From RH-AL1 sp965198715 (lineage in GTDB: Bacteria; Pseudomonadota; Alphaproteobacteria; Rhizobiales; Beijerinckiaceae): a stretch of DNA of 64,000 nucleotides. A program made the translations under genes and the position numbers. The notes beneath the pieces were generated by a model. The model ran no database searches. It was not told where the DNA came from and saw nothing but the letters and a program-made list of their open reading frames with translations. This document shows, piece after piece, positions 1 through 8,992 of this stretch (position 1 is its first letter; each line of letters starts with the position of its first letter). The DNA lies in the NCBI GenBank assembly GCA_965198715.1, contig CBDAPV010000002.1:186001-250000 (forward strand), read 5' to 3'.

Positions 1-2979
1 GGAGCGGTGACGGCGATCGGGCACCTTCTCGTGCCCGAAGGTGCGCCGCTGGTCTGGCGGCTCTCCGGTCCGCTGAAGGCCAATCCCGCCGGCGCCAGGC
101 TCGCCGGCGGCGAATTGCGCGTCGGTGACGACGACGGGCTCGCCTTCAAGGCCGACGTCGAGGGGACCTTCGGCACCGATGCCGCGATCGCCGCGACGCT
201 GTCGGCGCAGCAGCTCGACATCGATCGGCTCGCCGGCGCGCCTGCCGATCCGGCCAAGCCGAACCCGCCGCCGCAGCTGCCGTCCCAGGCCCGACTCCGC
301 GCGCTCGCCGCCGCGGCCATGCCGGGCGTGCCGACGCAGCTCGACGTGACCGTCGACGGCGCCACCTGGGGCGACGCGGCCTTGAGCGACCTCGCGCTCC
401 ACGTCAGGCCGGGCGCCGAGGGCACCGGCGGCGCCGGCACGCTGCAGGCCTCGGGCGACGCGCCGGGCGGGCTGCATGTCGCGATCGACGGCGCGCTGAC
501 CGCGGGCGGCAAGGGGTTCGCCGGGCGCGCCGATCTCGGCGCCGGCGACCTGCCGCGGGCGCTGGCCTGGCTCGGGGCGGTGGCGCCGGAGCTGGCGCCT
601 TCGCCTGCCGCCTTGCCCTTCGCCGCGGCCGCGCTGTCGGGCGAGGTCGACGTCGATGCCGCCGGGCTCTCTGCCAGGAACGCGACGCTCGACCTCGATC
701 GCTCCCACCTCGAAGGCTCGCTCCGGCTCGCCTTCGGCGACGGCGCGCGCCAGCCGCGGCTCGTCGCCGACCTGCGCACCGCCACCCTCGACCTCGACGC
801 CCTGCCGGACGCGCGCGTGCTCGGGAGCGGCGCCTCAAGCCTCGCCTTCGACCTCAAGCTGGCGGCCGGCACGGCGCGGATCGCCAGCTTCGGCACGGGC
901 GACCTGGCGTCCGGCCACGTCACGCTCGACGTCGCCGGCGGCGAGGGGCGAGTCGATTTGCGCAGCCTGCGCGTGGAGGATCTCGGCGGCGCCACGCTGG
1001 CGGCGACCGGTCGGCTCGAGGGCGGCACCGCGATGCTCGAAGCCCGGATCGATGCCGGCCGGCTCGAAGCGGCGGCGCGCCTGGCGCGGCAGGTCGCGCC
1101 AGGCCCCTGGGCCGACGCCCTCGTCGCCCGCGCCGCTGAGTTAGCGCCGGCTCACCTGCGGGTCGACGGCACGCTGGCGGCAGCCAAGGCCGGCGGCAGG
1201 CTCGCGCCGTCTCGGCTGCTGCTCGAGGGCACGCTCGCCGGCACCAAGGTTTCGGCCAAGCTGGCGCCGGAGGGCGGCGAGGGTGCCGCTGCGCTGGCGG
1301 CGCGGGCCGAGGCCGGCGACGGCCTGGCGCTGCTGCGCCAGCTCGGCCTGCCCCCCGCGGCGACTGCGGCTCCGATCGGTGCCGGCCGACTGGTGTTGTC
1401 GGCGATAGGCGACATCGCGGGACCGCTGGCGACGAGGGTCGACGTCGGCCTGGGTGCGACCCAGCTCACCGTCGACGGCCGCTTTAATCTCTTCGGCAAC
1501 GCGGAAGGCGGCTCGGGCTTGGCCGAGCTGAAGAGCGCCGACCTCGGGCCGGTGCTGCGCGCGCTCGGCCTCGCCGCCCCGGATGCCGCGGCGCCGCTGC
1601 CGGCGGATTTCGCCGGCGCGCTCGCGCTGGGGCAGAACGGCGTGGCGTTGAGCGACATCAAGGGAAGGGCGGCCGGCACCGGGGTCGCGGGCACGCTCAA
1701 GCTCGTGCCGCCGTCCGGCGAAGCCCCGATCCTCACCGGCACGCTCGACCTCGACCGCCTCGCGCTCGGCGCGCTCGCCGGGCTGGTGCTCGGGCCGGGC
1801 AAGCCGCCGGCTGCGGCAGCCGCCTGGTCCAGCGAGCCCTTCGCCGCGGCCGCCGCGCCGCCGCGCGCGGAGCTGTCGCTGCACGCCCGCGTCCTGGAGC
1901 TCCTGCCCAAATTCGTCGCCACCGAGGCCTCGCTCGACCTGCGCCTGGGTCCCAACCTCGTGGCCGTGTCCCATGCCGAGGCGACCCTCGACGGCGGCCG
2001 TCTCGGCGGGGCGTTCGTCCTGCGCCGCGACGGCCGCCTGGCGACGCTGGAAGGCTCGCTGACCGCCGACAAGGTCGCGCTCGATCTTCCCGCGATCGGG
2101 GCCGTCGTGTCCGGCAAGCTCGACTTTGCCGGCGGCGGTGGCACCGCGCTCGCCCTGGTGAGCGGCCTCGCCGGCAGCGGCGCGGCGGCTTTGGCGGACG
2201 TGCGCGTGCCGGGCGCCGCCCCTGCCGCCCTGCCGCAGGTGTTCGCCGCCGTGGAGAACGACACGCTCGCCGCCGACGAGGAGGCGGTGACGCGCGCCTT
2301 CGATGAGGCTGCAAAGGCGCCGCTCGCGGCGGGCTCGCGCCGCGTCCCGCTCGGCCTCGCCGGCGGCACCCTGACGCTGACGCCGGCCGGCGGCCCCGCG
2401 TCAGGCGAGGTCGGCGCGCCGGCCGGCGGACCCGTGTCGAGCGAGGTCGGCGCCACTCTCGACGTCCCCACCTTACGCCTGACGGTGCGCGCGGCCGAGA
2501 CGCTGCATGCCCTGCCGAAGGACTGGAGCGGGCCGCCGCCGGCGATCACGGTGATCCAGGCCGGACCTCTCGCCGCGCCGCGCCGCAGCTTCGAGGTCGC
2601 CGCCTTCCTCAACGCGGTGGCGGCGCGCGCCATCGCCCGCGAGAGCGCGCGCATCGAGGCCTACGAGTTCGACATCCGCGAGCGCGCCCTGTTCAACGCA
2701 CGCCTGCAGTCGGAGCATCGGCGCGAGGCGGACCGGGTCAAGACCGAGGCCGACGCCAAGACGGCGGCAGAGGCGGCACGACGCGTTGCCGCCGATTTCG
2801 CGCGCAAGGCCGAAGCCGATCGTCGCGCCAGGGCCGAGGCCGATCGCGTCGACAAGCAACGCGGCGACGCTATCGCCCCGAGGCCGGCCAACCCGGCGCC
2901 GGACATGTCCGGGGCGCCTGGCTTCCAGGCCCAGCCTCCCGGCCAGACCAGCGATCCGGCCGCGGCCGGCCGCTACTGA
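1..2979 (+). CDS. AsmA family protein, C-terminal part (5' end outside window)
   Basis: About 990 residues remain; the frame is open to the left edge, so the gene starts upstream. The protein is a long series of AsmA-like beta repeats rich in Ala, Gly, Leu and Asp, typical of the large envelope proteins thought to act in outer-membrane assembly or lipid transfer. Around residues 640-720 the segment with DLRLGPNLVAVSHAEATLDG and the following 'leaves' resembles the AsmA C-terminal domain. The last 120 residues form a charged coiled coil rich in Arg, Glu and Ala (RIEAYEFDIRERALFNARLQ onward) and then a Pro-rich tail, as in other alphaproteobacterial AsmA paralogues. The family assignment rests on repeat style and tail; the exact subfamily is uncertain. 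Confidence 0.75.
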   Translation, partial: GAVTAIGHLLVPEGAPLVWRLSGPLKANPAGARLAGGELRVGDDDGLAFKADVEGTFGTDAAIAATLSAQQLDIDRLAGAPADPAKPNPPPQLPSQARLRALAAAAMPGVPTQLDVTVDGATWGDAALSDLALHVRPGAEGTGGAGTLQASGDAPGGLHVAIDGALTAGGKGFAGRADLGAGDLPRALAWLGAVAPELAPSPAALPFAAAALSGEVDVDAAGLSARNATLDLDRSHLEGSLRLAFGDGARQPRLVADLRTATLDLDALPDARVLGSGASSLAFDLKLAAGTARIASFGTGDLASGHVTLDVAGGEGRVDLRSLRVEDLGGATLAATGRLEGGTAMLEARIDAGRLEAAARLARQVAPGPWADALVARAAELAPAHLRVDGTLAAAKAGGRLAPSRLLLEGTLAGTKVSAKLAPEGGEGAAALAARAEAGDGLALLRQLGLPPAATAAPIGAGRLVLSAIGDIAGPLATRVDVGLGATQLTVDGRFNLFGNAEGGSGLAELKSADLGPVLRALGLAAPDAAAPLPADFAGALALGQNGVALSDIKGRAAGTGVAGTLKLVPPSGEAPILTGTLDLDRLALGALAGLVLGPGKPPAAAAAWSSEPFAAAAAPPRAELSLHARVLELLPKFVATEASLDLRLGPNLVAVSHAEATLDGGRLGGAFVLRRDGRLATLEGSLTADKVALDLPAIGAVVSGKLDFAGGGGTALALVSGLAGSGAAALADVRVPGAAPAALPQVFAAVENDTLAADEEAVTRAFDEAAKAPLAAGSRRVPLGLAGGTLTLTPAGGPASGEVGAPAGGPVSSEVGATLDVPTLRLTVRAAETLHALPKDWSGPPPAITVIQAGPLAAPRRSFEVAAFLNAVAARAIARESARIEAYEFDIRERALFNARLQSEHRREADRVKTEADAKTAAEAARRVAADFARKAEADRRARAEADRVDKQRGDAIAPRPANPAPDMSGAPGFQAQPPGQTSDPAAAGRY

Positions 2980-3141
2980 CGCACCCGTCCGGTCAGGTCG
3001 ACCGGCCCGCGCGCGGTCACCTGCGGCATCGGCCGGGTTCCGCGCGGCAGGCACCGGCGCGACTTGCCGCGGCGCCGGCGCCGCACGATAAGGATGGCTC
3101 GGCCGCGAGAGGCGGCGAGTCCCTTGTCGCGGAGATTCCGC

Positions 3142-3672
3142 ATGCCGCTGCTGATCGTCCTGCTGCTGATTGGCGGCGTGCTCTACTGGATATGGTATTC
3201 GAAGAACGGGGTGCAGCGCCGCAGCAGCGGCCCGGACGGCGATCGCGCCGCCTTCACCCTCTTCGGCAACCGGCTCGAACGGGTGTCCGACCCGCGGCTG
3301 GCGGCCACGATCCTCATGTTGCAGCTGGTGCGCACCGGCTCGCCGATCACCGCGGCCGAGAAGACCACGATCATGGAGCTGATGGAGGATACGCTCGGCA
3401 TCGCCAACATCGAGACGATCTTCGTGCGCGCCTGGAGCTACACCGACGGCAGCCGGATGTTCTCAGCCGTCGCCGACGATCTCGTGCCGATGCTGCGGCG
3501 CAAGCTCGCGCTGCAGGAGCGGCTCGACCTCGTCGAGATGCTGCGCAAGGTCGCCGGCGCCTACGGCGAGCCAAGCGAGCTGCAGCTCGAGGCGACCACC
3601 CGGCTGAAGCGGCGCCTGACCATCGCCGAGTCCGGCCGCGTCACCCAGCTCGAGACGCCGTTCGGCGATTGA
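3142..3672 (+). CDS. TerB-like (tellurite resistance TerB family) membrane-anchored protein
   Basis: A 176-residue protein. I place the start at the ATG that opens directly onto one N-terminal transmembrane segment (MPLLIVLLLIGGVLYWIWY); an upstream in-frame start would only add an Arg-rich leader. The remainder is helical and matches the TerB fold: a helix around AATILMLQLVRTGSPITAAE, then MLRRKLALQERLDLVEMLRK near the end. TerB-like domains in proteobacteria often have no link to tellurite and are of unknown role. It follows the AsmA gene by about 160 bases on the same strand. Function is unknown; the family call is moderately sure. Confidence 0.7.
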   Translation: MPLLIVLLLIGGVLYWIWYSKNGVQRRSSGPDGDRAAFTLFGNRLERVSDPRLAATILMLQLVRTGSPITAAEKTTIMELMEDTLGIANIETIFVRAWSYTDGSRMFSAVADDLVPMLRRKLALQERLDLVEMLRKVAGAYGEPSELQLEATTRLKRRLTIAESGRVTQLETPFGD

Positions 3673-3700
3673 GGCGCGGCTTACGCTCGAATAGGCGCGC

Positions 3701-3818
3701 TGAGCGCATCCCGGCAGAAGAACCTCGACCACGCCGCGTCCGTCTTTCCGGAGCACCGAAGGCGCGCCCGGAAAGACGACGTGACGGCGCCGGCTCCGCT
3801 CCGTCAGGATGGGCTCTA
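3701..3818 (-). repeat. Partial copy of a dispersed palindromic intergenic repeat
   Basis: Read on the minus strand, this stretch matches the right half of the longer repeats at 19227-19445 and 31836-32052, including the shared word CCGGAAAGACGGACGCGGCG and a closing GGGATGCGCTC-like end. It is inverted relative to the other two copies and lacks the left arm. Confidence 0.6.
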
Positions 3819-4079
3819 AGCGGGGCGACCACGGCCTGCGTCAGCGACGTTCATGCTTTTCCGACGGCTTGATGACCAACTCACTATTTACGTCAGTGGA
3901 AGCGTCAGGCTCGCTCGCGTCTCGAGCGCGCCTGGCCAGGATGGCCGCGGTCGCGAGCTCCGCGGCTTCGGCCTCGCGCGGCAACAGCCTCTTGCGAACA
4001 GGGACCGCGCTGTGTCGGGCAGCTTCGTAGAGCCCGGACAGGTGATCGATCCCGCTGAGACGCATCGCCGTGCGCGTCG

Positions 4080-4276
4080 TCAGGCGCCCGGCCTGCCGGC
4101 GGTGAGAACCTCGTGCAGCGTGACGGGGCCTTGAACGGTCACGTGGGAACCGCGATGAGTTTTGATGTGGCATTCGAGGCGGTCAGGTCCGTCGACAGCC
4201 AGCCACCCATGGCGACATCGTAGTCCCCGTTCTCCGCGAGGTCGACATTCTTGCACCGTGCCGCGAACAGCGGCTT
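4080..4276 (-). pseudogene. Possible remnant of an unrecognised gene (C-terminal debris)
   Basis: On the minus strand one frame reads CKNVDLAENGDYDVAMGGW and then stops shortly after LIAVPT; a second frame continues immediately with VQGPVTLHEVLTAGRPGA and a stop. The two together look like the natural C-terminus of one protein with a frameshift. The composition is protein-like, unlike the surrounding noise, but I do not recognise the family. A stop codon closes the first frame at 4277-4279, so no intact start is present. Confidence 0.3.
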
Positions 4277-4476
4277 TCAAGATCCCGGCGCCGCCGGCGG
4301 CACCGCTCGTTCCAAGGTGCAGGCTCACGCCGGAGGGCAGGCTTGCGGCGCCCGATTTGCAACCTGTATACGGGCGCCAACGAGCGGCGGGACCGGCAGG
4401 TGGCCCAGGCAAGCAGGCCCGCCAGGCAAGGTTCGACCGTGGAGGGTCGCGCCCGAGGGAAGGTAGCAACAGGGCC

Positions 4477-6744
4477 ATGCAGGCTGCACACGGGGGTCCC
4501 CGGCTGCTGCTGCGCCGCCTCCGCGAGGTCATGGCGGAGCCGGTCAGCGCGCAGACCCGACTCGACCGCATCGTCGTGCAGATCGCCGCCAACATGGTGG
4601 CCGAGGTCTGCTCGGTCTACGTGCTGCGGGCCGATTCGCGCCTCGAACTCTACGCGACCGAAGGCCTGAAGCGCGAGGCGGTGCACCAGACCGCGATGCG
4701 CGCCGACGAGGGGCTTGTCGGCCTCATCGCGCAATCGGCCGAGAGCCTGGCGCTGGCCGACGCCCAGCACCACCCCTCGTTCTCCTACCGCCCCGAGACC
4801 GGCGAGGAGGACTACACCTCGTTTCTCGGCGTGCCGATCCTGCGCGGCGGCAACACGCTGGGTGTGCTCGTCGTGCAGAACAAGGCGCGGCGCCTCTACA
4901 ACGACGAGGAGGTCGAGGTCCTGCAGACCACGGCCATGCTGCTCGCCGAGATGATCGCCTCGGGCGAGCTGCAGTCGCTCGCTGCCTCCGACGACGATTT
5001 CGCCGCGCGCCGGCCGCTGTCGCTCGCCGGCACGCCGATCACCGAGGGCATCGGTCTCGGCCACGCCGTGCTGCACGAGCCGCGCATCGTCGTGAAGCAG
5101 ATCGTCGCCGAGGACGTCTCGGCCGAGCTGAAGCGGCTCGACATCGCCGTGGAGGCGATGCGCGCCTCGATCGACCGGCTGATCGACCACGGCGACCACG
5201 ACAAAAAGGGCGAGACCCGCGACATCCTGGAGACGTTTCGCGCCATCGCCAACGATCGCGGATGGCTGCGCCGGCTGCGCGAGGCCGTCGCCGGCGGCCT
5301 CACCGCCGAGGCGGCGGTCGAACGCGTGCAGAACGACGCCCGCGCCCGCATGCAGCGCCAGACCGACCCCTACCTGCGCGAGCGCCTGCACGACCTCGAC
5401 GATCTCGCCAACCGGCTGCTGCACCAGCTCGTCGGCCGCTCGATCGTCGCCGACCACGCCGACATGCCCGACAACGCCATCCTCGTGGCGCGCTCGATGG
5501 GCCCGGCGGCGCTGCTGGACTACGACCGCTCCAAGCTGCGCGGCCTGGTGCTGGAGGATGGCGGCGCGCAGAGCCACGTCGCCATCGTCGCACGTTCGCT
5601 CGGCATTCCCGCCGTCGGCAACGTCGCCAACGTGATCAACCTCGCCGAGACCGGCGACGCCATGATCGTCGACGGCTCCACCGGCGACGTCTACGTGCGC
5701 CCGACCTCCGACGTCGAGAACTCCTACGGCGAGAAGGCGCGGCTGCGCGCCCGGCGCCAGGCGCAATACCGCGACTTGCGCGACAAGCCCTGCGTGACCC
5801 GCGACGGCGTGCCCATCGACCTGCACATGAACGCCGGGCTGGTGGTCGATCTTCAGCATGTCGCCGAGACCGGCGCCGTGTCGATCGGGCTGTTCCGCAC
5901 AGAGATCCAGTTCATGGTGGCGCACCGCTTCCCGCGCATGCGCGAGCAGGAGCAGCTCTACCGCTCGATCTTCGATGCCGTGCCCGGCAAGCCGGTCACC
6001 TTCCGCACGCTGGACATCGGCTCGGACAAGGTCCTGCCCTACATGGACAAGGTCGAGGAGGAGAACCCGGCGCTGGGTTGGCGCGCGATCCGCATCGGGC
6101 TCGACAGGCCGGCGCTGCTGCGCACCCAGTTGCGCGCCATGCTGCGCGCCGGCGGCGGGCGCGAGCTGCGCATCATGTTCCCGATGGTCGCCACGGTCGA
6201 GGAGTTCCACCAGGCCAAGGGCATCGTCGAGCAGGAGCGGACCTACCTCGCCCGCTACAACCATCCGCTGCCCGCCAAGCTCGAGCTCGGCATCATGCTC
6301 GAGGTGCCGAGCCTGCTGTGGCAGCTCGACGAGATCTGCGCCGCCGTGGACTTCGTCTCGGTCGGCTCGAACGACCTCCTGCAGTACCTGTTCGCCGCCG
6401 ACCGCGACAACCTGCGGGTCTCCGCCCGCTTCGACGCGCTGTCGCCGCCCGTCCTGCGCGCGCTCAAGTTCGTGGCGCGCACGATGGCGGCGCATGGTAC
6501 GCCGCTGACGCTCTGCGGCGAGATGGGCGGCAAGCCGCTCGAGGCCGTGGTGCTGCTGGCGCTGGGCTTCCGCGGCCTGTCGATGTCGCCAGCCGCGATC
6601 GGCCCGGTCAAGGCGGCGGTGCTCGCGACCGATCTCGGCGCCCTGACCGAGTACGTCGGCAACCTGATCGTGCAGGTCGACGGCGGTCGCTCCCTGCGCG
6701 AGCCGATCCGCGCCTTCGCGGAAGCGCACGGCATCCCGCTGTAG
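4477..6744 (+). CDS. ptsP: PtsP, enzyme I of the nitrogen phosphotransferase system (EI-Ntr)
   Basis: A 755-residue protein that takes phosphate from phosphoenolpyruvate and passes it to NPr (PtsO) in the regulatory PTS-Ntr chain; cytoplasmic. Order of domains: N-terminal GAF sensor (about residues 20-160), PEP-utiliser N-terminal domain (about 175-300), the swivelling phosphohistidine domain with GGAQSHVAIVARSLGIPAVG (the His in SHVAI is the phosphorylation site), and the C-terminal TIM barrel with SVGSNDLLQY and the active-site Cys in LCGEMGG. Length fits the family. The ATG at 4477 sits behind a purine-rich GAGGGAAGG and begins just before the GAF domain; an upstream in-frame extension is non-coding in character. 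It is convergent with the CPBP gene at 6763. Confidence 0.95.
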   Translation: MQAAHGGPRLLLRRLREVMAEPVSAQTRLDRIVVQIAANMVAEVCSVYVLRADSRLELYATEGLKREAVHQTAMRADEGLVGLIAQSAESLALADAQHHPSFSYRPETGEEDYTSFLGVPILRGGNTLGVLVVQNKARRLYNDEEVEVLQTTAMLLAEMIASGELQSLAASDDDFAARRPLSLAGTPITEGIGLGHAVLHEPRIVVKQIVAEDVSAELKRLDIAVEAMRASIDRLIDHGDHDKKGETRDILETFRAIANDRGWLRRLREAVAGGLTAEAAVERVQNDARARMQRQTDPYLRERLHDLDDLANRLLHQLVGRSIVADHADMPDNAILVARSMGPAALLDYDRSKLRGLVLEDGGAQSHVAIVARSLGIPAVGNVANVINLAETGDAMIVDGSTGDVYVRPTSDVENSYGEKARLRARRQAQYRDLRDKPCVTRDGVPIDLHMNAGLVVDLQHVAETGAVSIGLFRTEIQFMVAHRFPRMREQEQLYRSIFDAVPGKPVTFRTLDIGSDKVLPYMDKVEEENPALGWRAIRIGLDRPALLRTQLRAMLRAGGGRELRIMFPMVATVEEFHQAKGIVEQERTYLARYNHPLPAKLELGIMLEVPSLLWQLDEICAAVDFVSVGSNDLLQYLFAADRDNLRVSARFDALSPPVLRALKFVARTMAAHGTPLTLCGEMGGKPLEAVVLLALGFRGLSMSPAAIGPVKAAVLATDLGALTEYVGNLIVQVDGGRSLREPIRAFAEAHGIPL

Positions 6745-6762
6745 GCCCTGAGCGAGCCCGGG

Positions 6763-7551
6763 TTACCTGTCAAAGACGACCAGCACGGACGCGACACCGT
6801 TGTAGAGCGCGTGGAACATGAAGGACGCGCCGATGCTGCCGGTGCGTTCGCGGATGACGACGAGCGCAAGGCCGACGGGAAACACGGCGAGCGCGTAGAG
6901 ATGCGTCGATTCCCAATGCGCGAGCGCGAACAGCACCGAGGTGACGAGGGCGGCGGCCACGATGCCGAAGCTGCCGCGCAGCGACGTGTACATCCAGCCG
7001 CGGAACAGCAGCTCCTCGCAAAAGGGGCCGACCAGCACGGCGAGCACGAGGAAGCCGGTGAGCCATGGCGTCTCCTTGGGCAGGACGACCCAGTCCTTGG
7101 CCTCGGGATGGACATGCTCGATGCCGATGCTGGCGCCGACCTCCCAGGTGATCGCCAGCACGAAGAGCGCGACGAAGAGCTTCCAGTGGCGACGCGGCTG
7201 CCAGCTCCGCCAGGCCACGAGGGATCGCCAGGCGCGCCCGCCGCGGATCACCGCGAAGACGAGGATGGCGGCGACATCGGCGACATAGGCGCCGGTGCCG
7301 AGGACGACGCCGATGCGATCCATCACGAGGCGCGAATGGGATTGGAGCGCGTCGCCCAAGCTCGCCACCACGTCCAGCGCGCCCTGCAGCCCGTGGCGTG
7401 CCGCCAGGCCGCCGAAGGTCACCCCGGCGGCGATGCCGGCGAAGACGATCGTCAGGACGGCGATCCCGGCCAGGCTCAGCACGAGGCCGAGGAGGCCGTA
7501 AGGTCGCGCAGCGGACGACGTGTCGGCATCGGCGATCTGGCTGGGCGGCAA
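6763..7551 (-). CDS. CPBP family intramembrane metalloprotease (first of two)
   Basis: A 262-residue polytopic membrane protein of the CPBP (CAAX protease and bacteriocin-processing, Abi) family. It has the glutamate motif CEELLFRGWMY, then FALAHWE and a third His-containing motif near the C-terminus (SFMFHALYNG). These supply the Glu/His residues of the intramembrane active site. About eight hydrophobic segments can be seen. The start appears to be TTG at 7551 with a GGAG upstream; no ATG lies early in the frame. It lies downstream of, and on the same strand as, a second CPBP gene (7621-8421), separated by about 70 bases, so the two probably form an operon. The substrate is unknown. Confidence 0.85.
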   Translation of the reverse strand: MPPSQIADADTSSAARPYGLLGLVLSLAGIAVLTIVFAGIAAGVTFGGLAARHGLQGALDVVASLGDALQSHSRLVMDRIGVVLGTGAYVADVAAILVFAVIRGGRAWRSLVAWRSWQPRRHWKLFVALFVLAITWEVGASIGIEHVHPEAKDWVVLPKETPWLTGFLVLAVLVGPFCEELLFRGWMYTSLRGSFGIVAAALVTSVLFALAHWESTHLYALAVFPVGLALVVIRERTGSIGASFMFHALYNGVASVLVVFDR

Positions 7552-7620
7552 GGACGGGGCTCCGTTGTTGCGCCGCTTGTCGGCGCTGGAGCGGCCAAGC
7601 TCAAGCGCTTTTGCCGGTCC

Positions 7621-8421
7621 TCACGCCGCAGCCAGCGTGATGGCCACGATCACGAGATTGTAGGCGGCGTGGAGCGCGATCGTCGGGCGGATGCTGCCGG
7701 TGAGCTCGCGCAGCAAGCCGACGGCCAGCGCCAGCGGCAGCACGCGCAGCATGTGCCTGTGGCCGGGATCCCAGTGGATCGCGGCGAAGGCCGCCGCCGT
7801 CAGCACGAAGGACGGCAGGAAACGCCAGCGCGCCCGCAGCGCCGTGTAGAGCCAGCCACGGAAGACCAGCTCCTCGGCGAGCGGCGCCAGGATCACGAGG
7901 TTGCCGGCAAGCGTCCCGAGGAGCACGTAATCGGTCGGCCCCAGCGTGAGCAGGTGGCGCTCGCGCCCGGCGACCTGGAGCAGGGTGAACGCCGCCGCGT
8001 AGCCGAGCGTGGCGAGCGCGATCGGCACGACGTCACGGGTGCGCCAGAGGCCGGGGCGCGCCGCCAGCATCGCTTGCCAGGCGTTGCGGCGGCCGCGCCA
8101 GAACGCGGCGGCGAGCGTCGCGAGCACCACGCCGACGTAGGCGGCGCTGACCTTCCAGGCGCCGACCCGCGCCTGCAGGAGCGGGTCGAAGCGGAAATCC
8201 GTCAGGAAGTCGGAGAAGCCCTCCCGCCCGAGCGCGACGTAGAGGACCAAGGTGGCGATCACCGCGACGAACGCCGCGAAGGCCAGCGCCGCCAGCGCGA
8301 TGGCGACGAGGCCGAGCGCGGCCGGGATCGGCGCCAGCGGCAGGAGGGGGCTCCGATCGGGCAGGCTGCGCACGCTCCGCACCGCGTCGTCGAGCGCATC
8401 CTGTATCGTTTGTCTCTTCAT
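7621..8421 (-). CDS. CPBP family intramembrane metalloprotease (second of two)
   Basis: A 266-residue multi-pass membrane protein with the family signature AEELVFRGWLYTAL, followed by FAAIHWDPGH and a final His motif ALHAAYNLV. The ATG at 8421 follows an AAAGGGCG ribosome site; a TTG four codons earlier is possible. It shares the architecture but not close identity with the neighbour at 6763-7551, so the two look like diverged paralogues rather than a recent duplication. The gene is transcribed away from the tmRNA gene that begins about 70 bases to its right. Substrates of bacterial CPBP proteases are rarely known. Confidence 0.85.
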   Translation of the reverse strand: MKRQTIQDALDDAVRSVRSLPDRSPLLPLAPIPAALGLVAIALAALAFAAFVAVIATLVLYVALGREGFSDFLTDFRFDPLLQARVGAWKVSAAYVGVVLATLAAAFWRGRRNAWQAMLAARPGLWRTRDVVPIALATLGYAAAFTLLQVAGRERHLLTLGPTDYVLLGTLAGNLVILAPLAEELVFRGWLYTALRARWRFLPSFVLTAAAFAAIHWDPGHRHMLRVLPLALAVGLLRELTGSIRPTIALHAAYNLVIVAITLAAA

Positions 8422-8489
8422 GCGTGGCGGCAACGCCCTTTCGCTCGCCCGCCTTCTGGCCTATATTCGCGAGGCTGCCGCAAGGCGGA

Positions 8490-8793
8490 TATGGCGATAA
8501 ACGGCGTCGTAATGAAGCTTTTCGGACCCGGGGGCAGTACCCGGCGCCTCCACCCGAGAGCATTGCGCGAGCGCGCTGCTCTCGGATGGGGGCGAAACAG
8601 GTTCGACGGGAAGTGTAAAGGACGTTCTTTTGCTCGGCATGGTACCGCCGTTATCGGGCTAAACCTATAGTTGCCAACGACAACTATGCTCCGGTGGCCC
8701 TCGCTGCGTAATGCGGTGATGGTACCGAAATCAAGTCCTTTAGGGTAGCACTTAAAGGCGGGGTTCGGAGGCACCTGGCAACAGAAGCCTCCA
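8490..8793 (+). ncRNA. ssrA: Permuted two-piece tmRNA (ssrA), alphaproteobacterial type
   Basis: The order of parts is reversed relative to ordinary tmRNA. First comes the acceptor piece, with a T arm (CCGGG-GGCAGTA-CCCGG) and the 3' acceptor strand CGCCTCC at 8545-8551. Next is an intervening hairpin (CCGAGAGCA at 8554-8562 with TGCTCTCGG at 8577-8585). Then comes the 5' acceptor strand GGGGGCG at 8588-8594, followed by GAAACAGGTTCGACGG and the tag reading frame. The two acceptor strands pair over seven base pairs with one G-U. The piece ends in a terminal hairpin GGAGGC...GCCTCC (8767-8792). CCA is not fully encoded. Outer ends are approximate. tmRNA rescues stalled ribosomes and tags the nascent protein. 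Confidence 0.93.
8673..8711 (+). other. Proteolysis tag reading frame of tmRNA (ANDNYAPVALAA, stop)
   Basis: Reading from the GCC resume codon gives A-N-D-N-Y-A-P-V-A-L-A-A followed by TAA. The AND start and the LAA end are the signals read by the SspB adaptor (N-terminal half) and ClpX (C-terminal LAA). At 12 residues it falls in the range of alphaproteobacterial tags. Confidence 0.9.
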
Positions 8794-8992
8794 CTTCCAT
8801 CCGATCCTACGCACGAGCGTGTTGCCGGGCCTGCACCTGAGCGTCGCAGGCGTGACGCGCCTCCAGGAAATCGCGAGCGCACGGCTTTCATTTCGATAGG
8901 CGCAATGCATAATCCGCCGCGACGATCGCCCGGCGCGCGCCCGATATTGGCCCGCTGCGGGTGCGCCGCGCCTTACCGTCACGGACCCGAGA

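Larger units (their letters stand above)
3673..4476. other. Intergenic stretch of about 800 bases without a convincing gene
   Basis: It holds the partial repeat at 3701-3818, possible gene debris at 4080-4276 on the minus strand and the leader of ptsP. A 74-codon minus-strand frame (3841-4065, beginning MRLSGIDHLSG) is open but has no recognisable family, and I do not call it. No terminator hairpin with a T tract was seen. Confidence 0.5.

Noticed and set aside
3841..4065. A 74-codon minus-strand frame (MRLSGIDHLSG)
   Set aside because: No recognised family and no ribosome site; it lies beside gene debris, so I treat it as chance.
4183..6729. A very long antisense frame opposite ptsP (848 codons)
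   Set aside because: It is rich in Arg/Ala/His/Gly with no domain. Long antisense frames are expected opposite GC-rich genes with strong codon bias. The plus-strand PtsP has all motifs.
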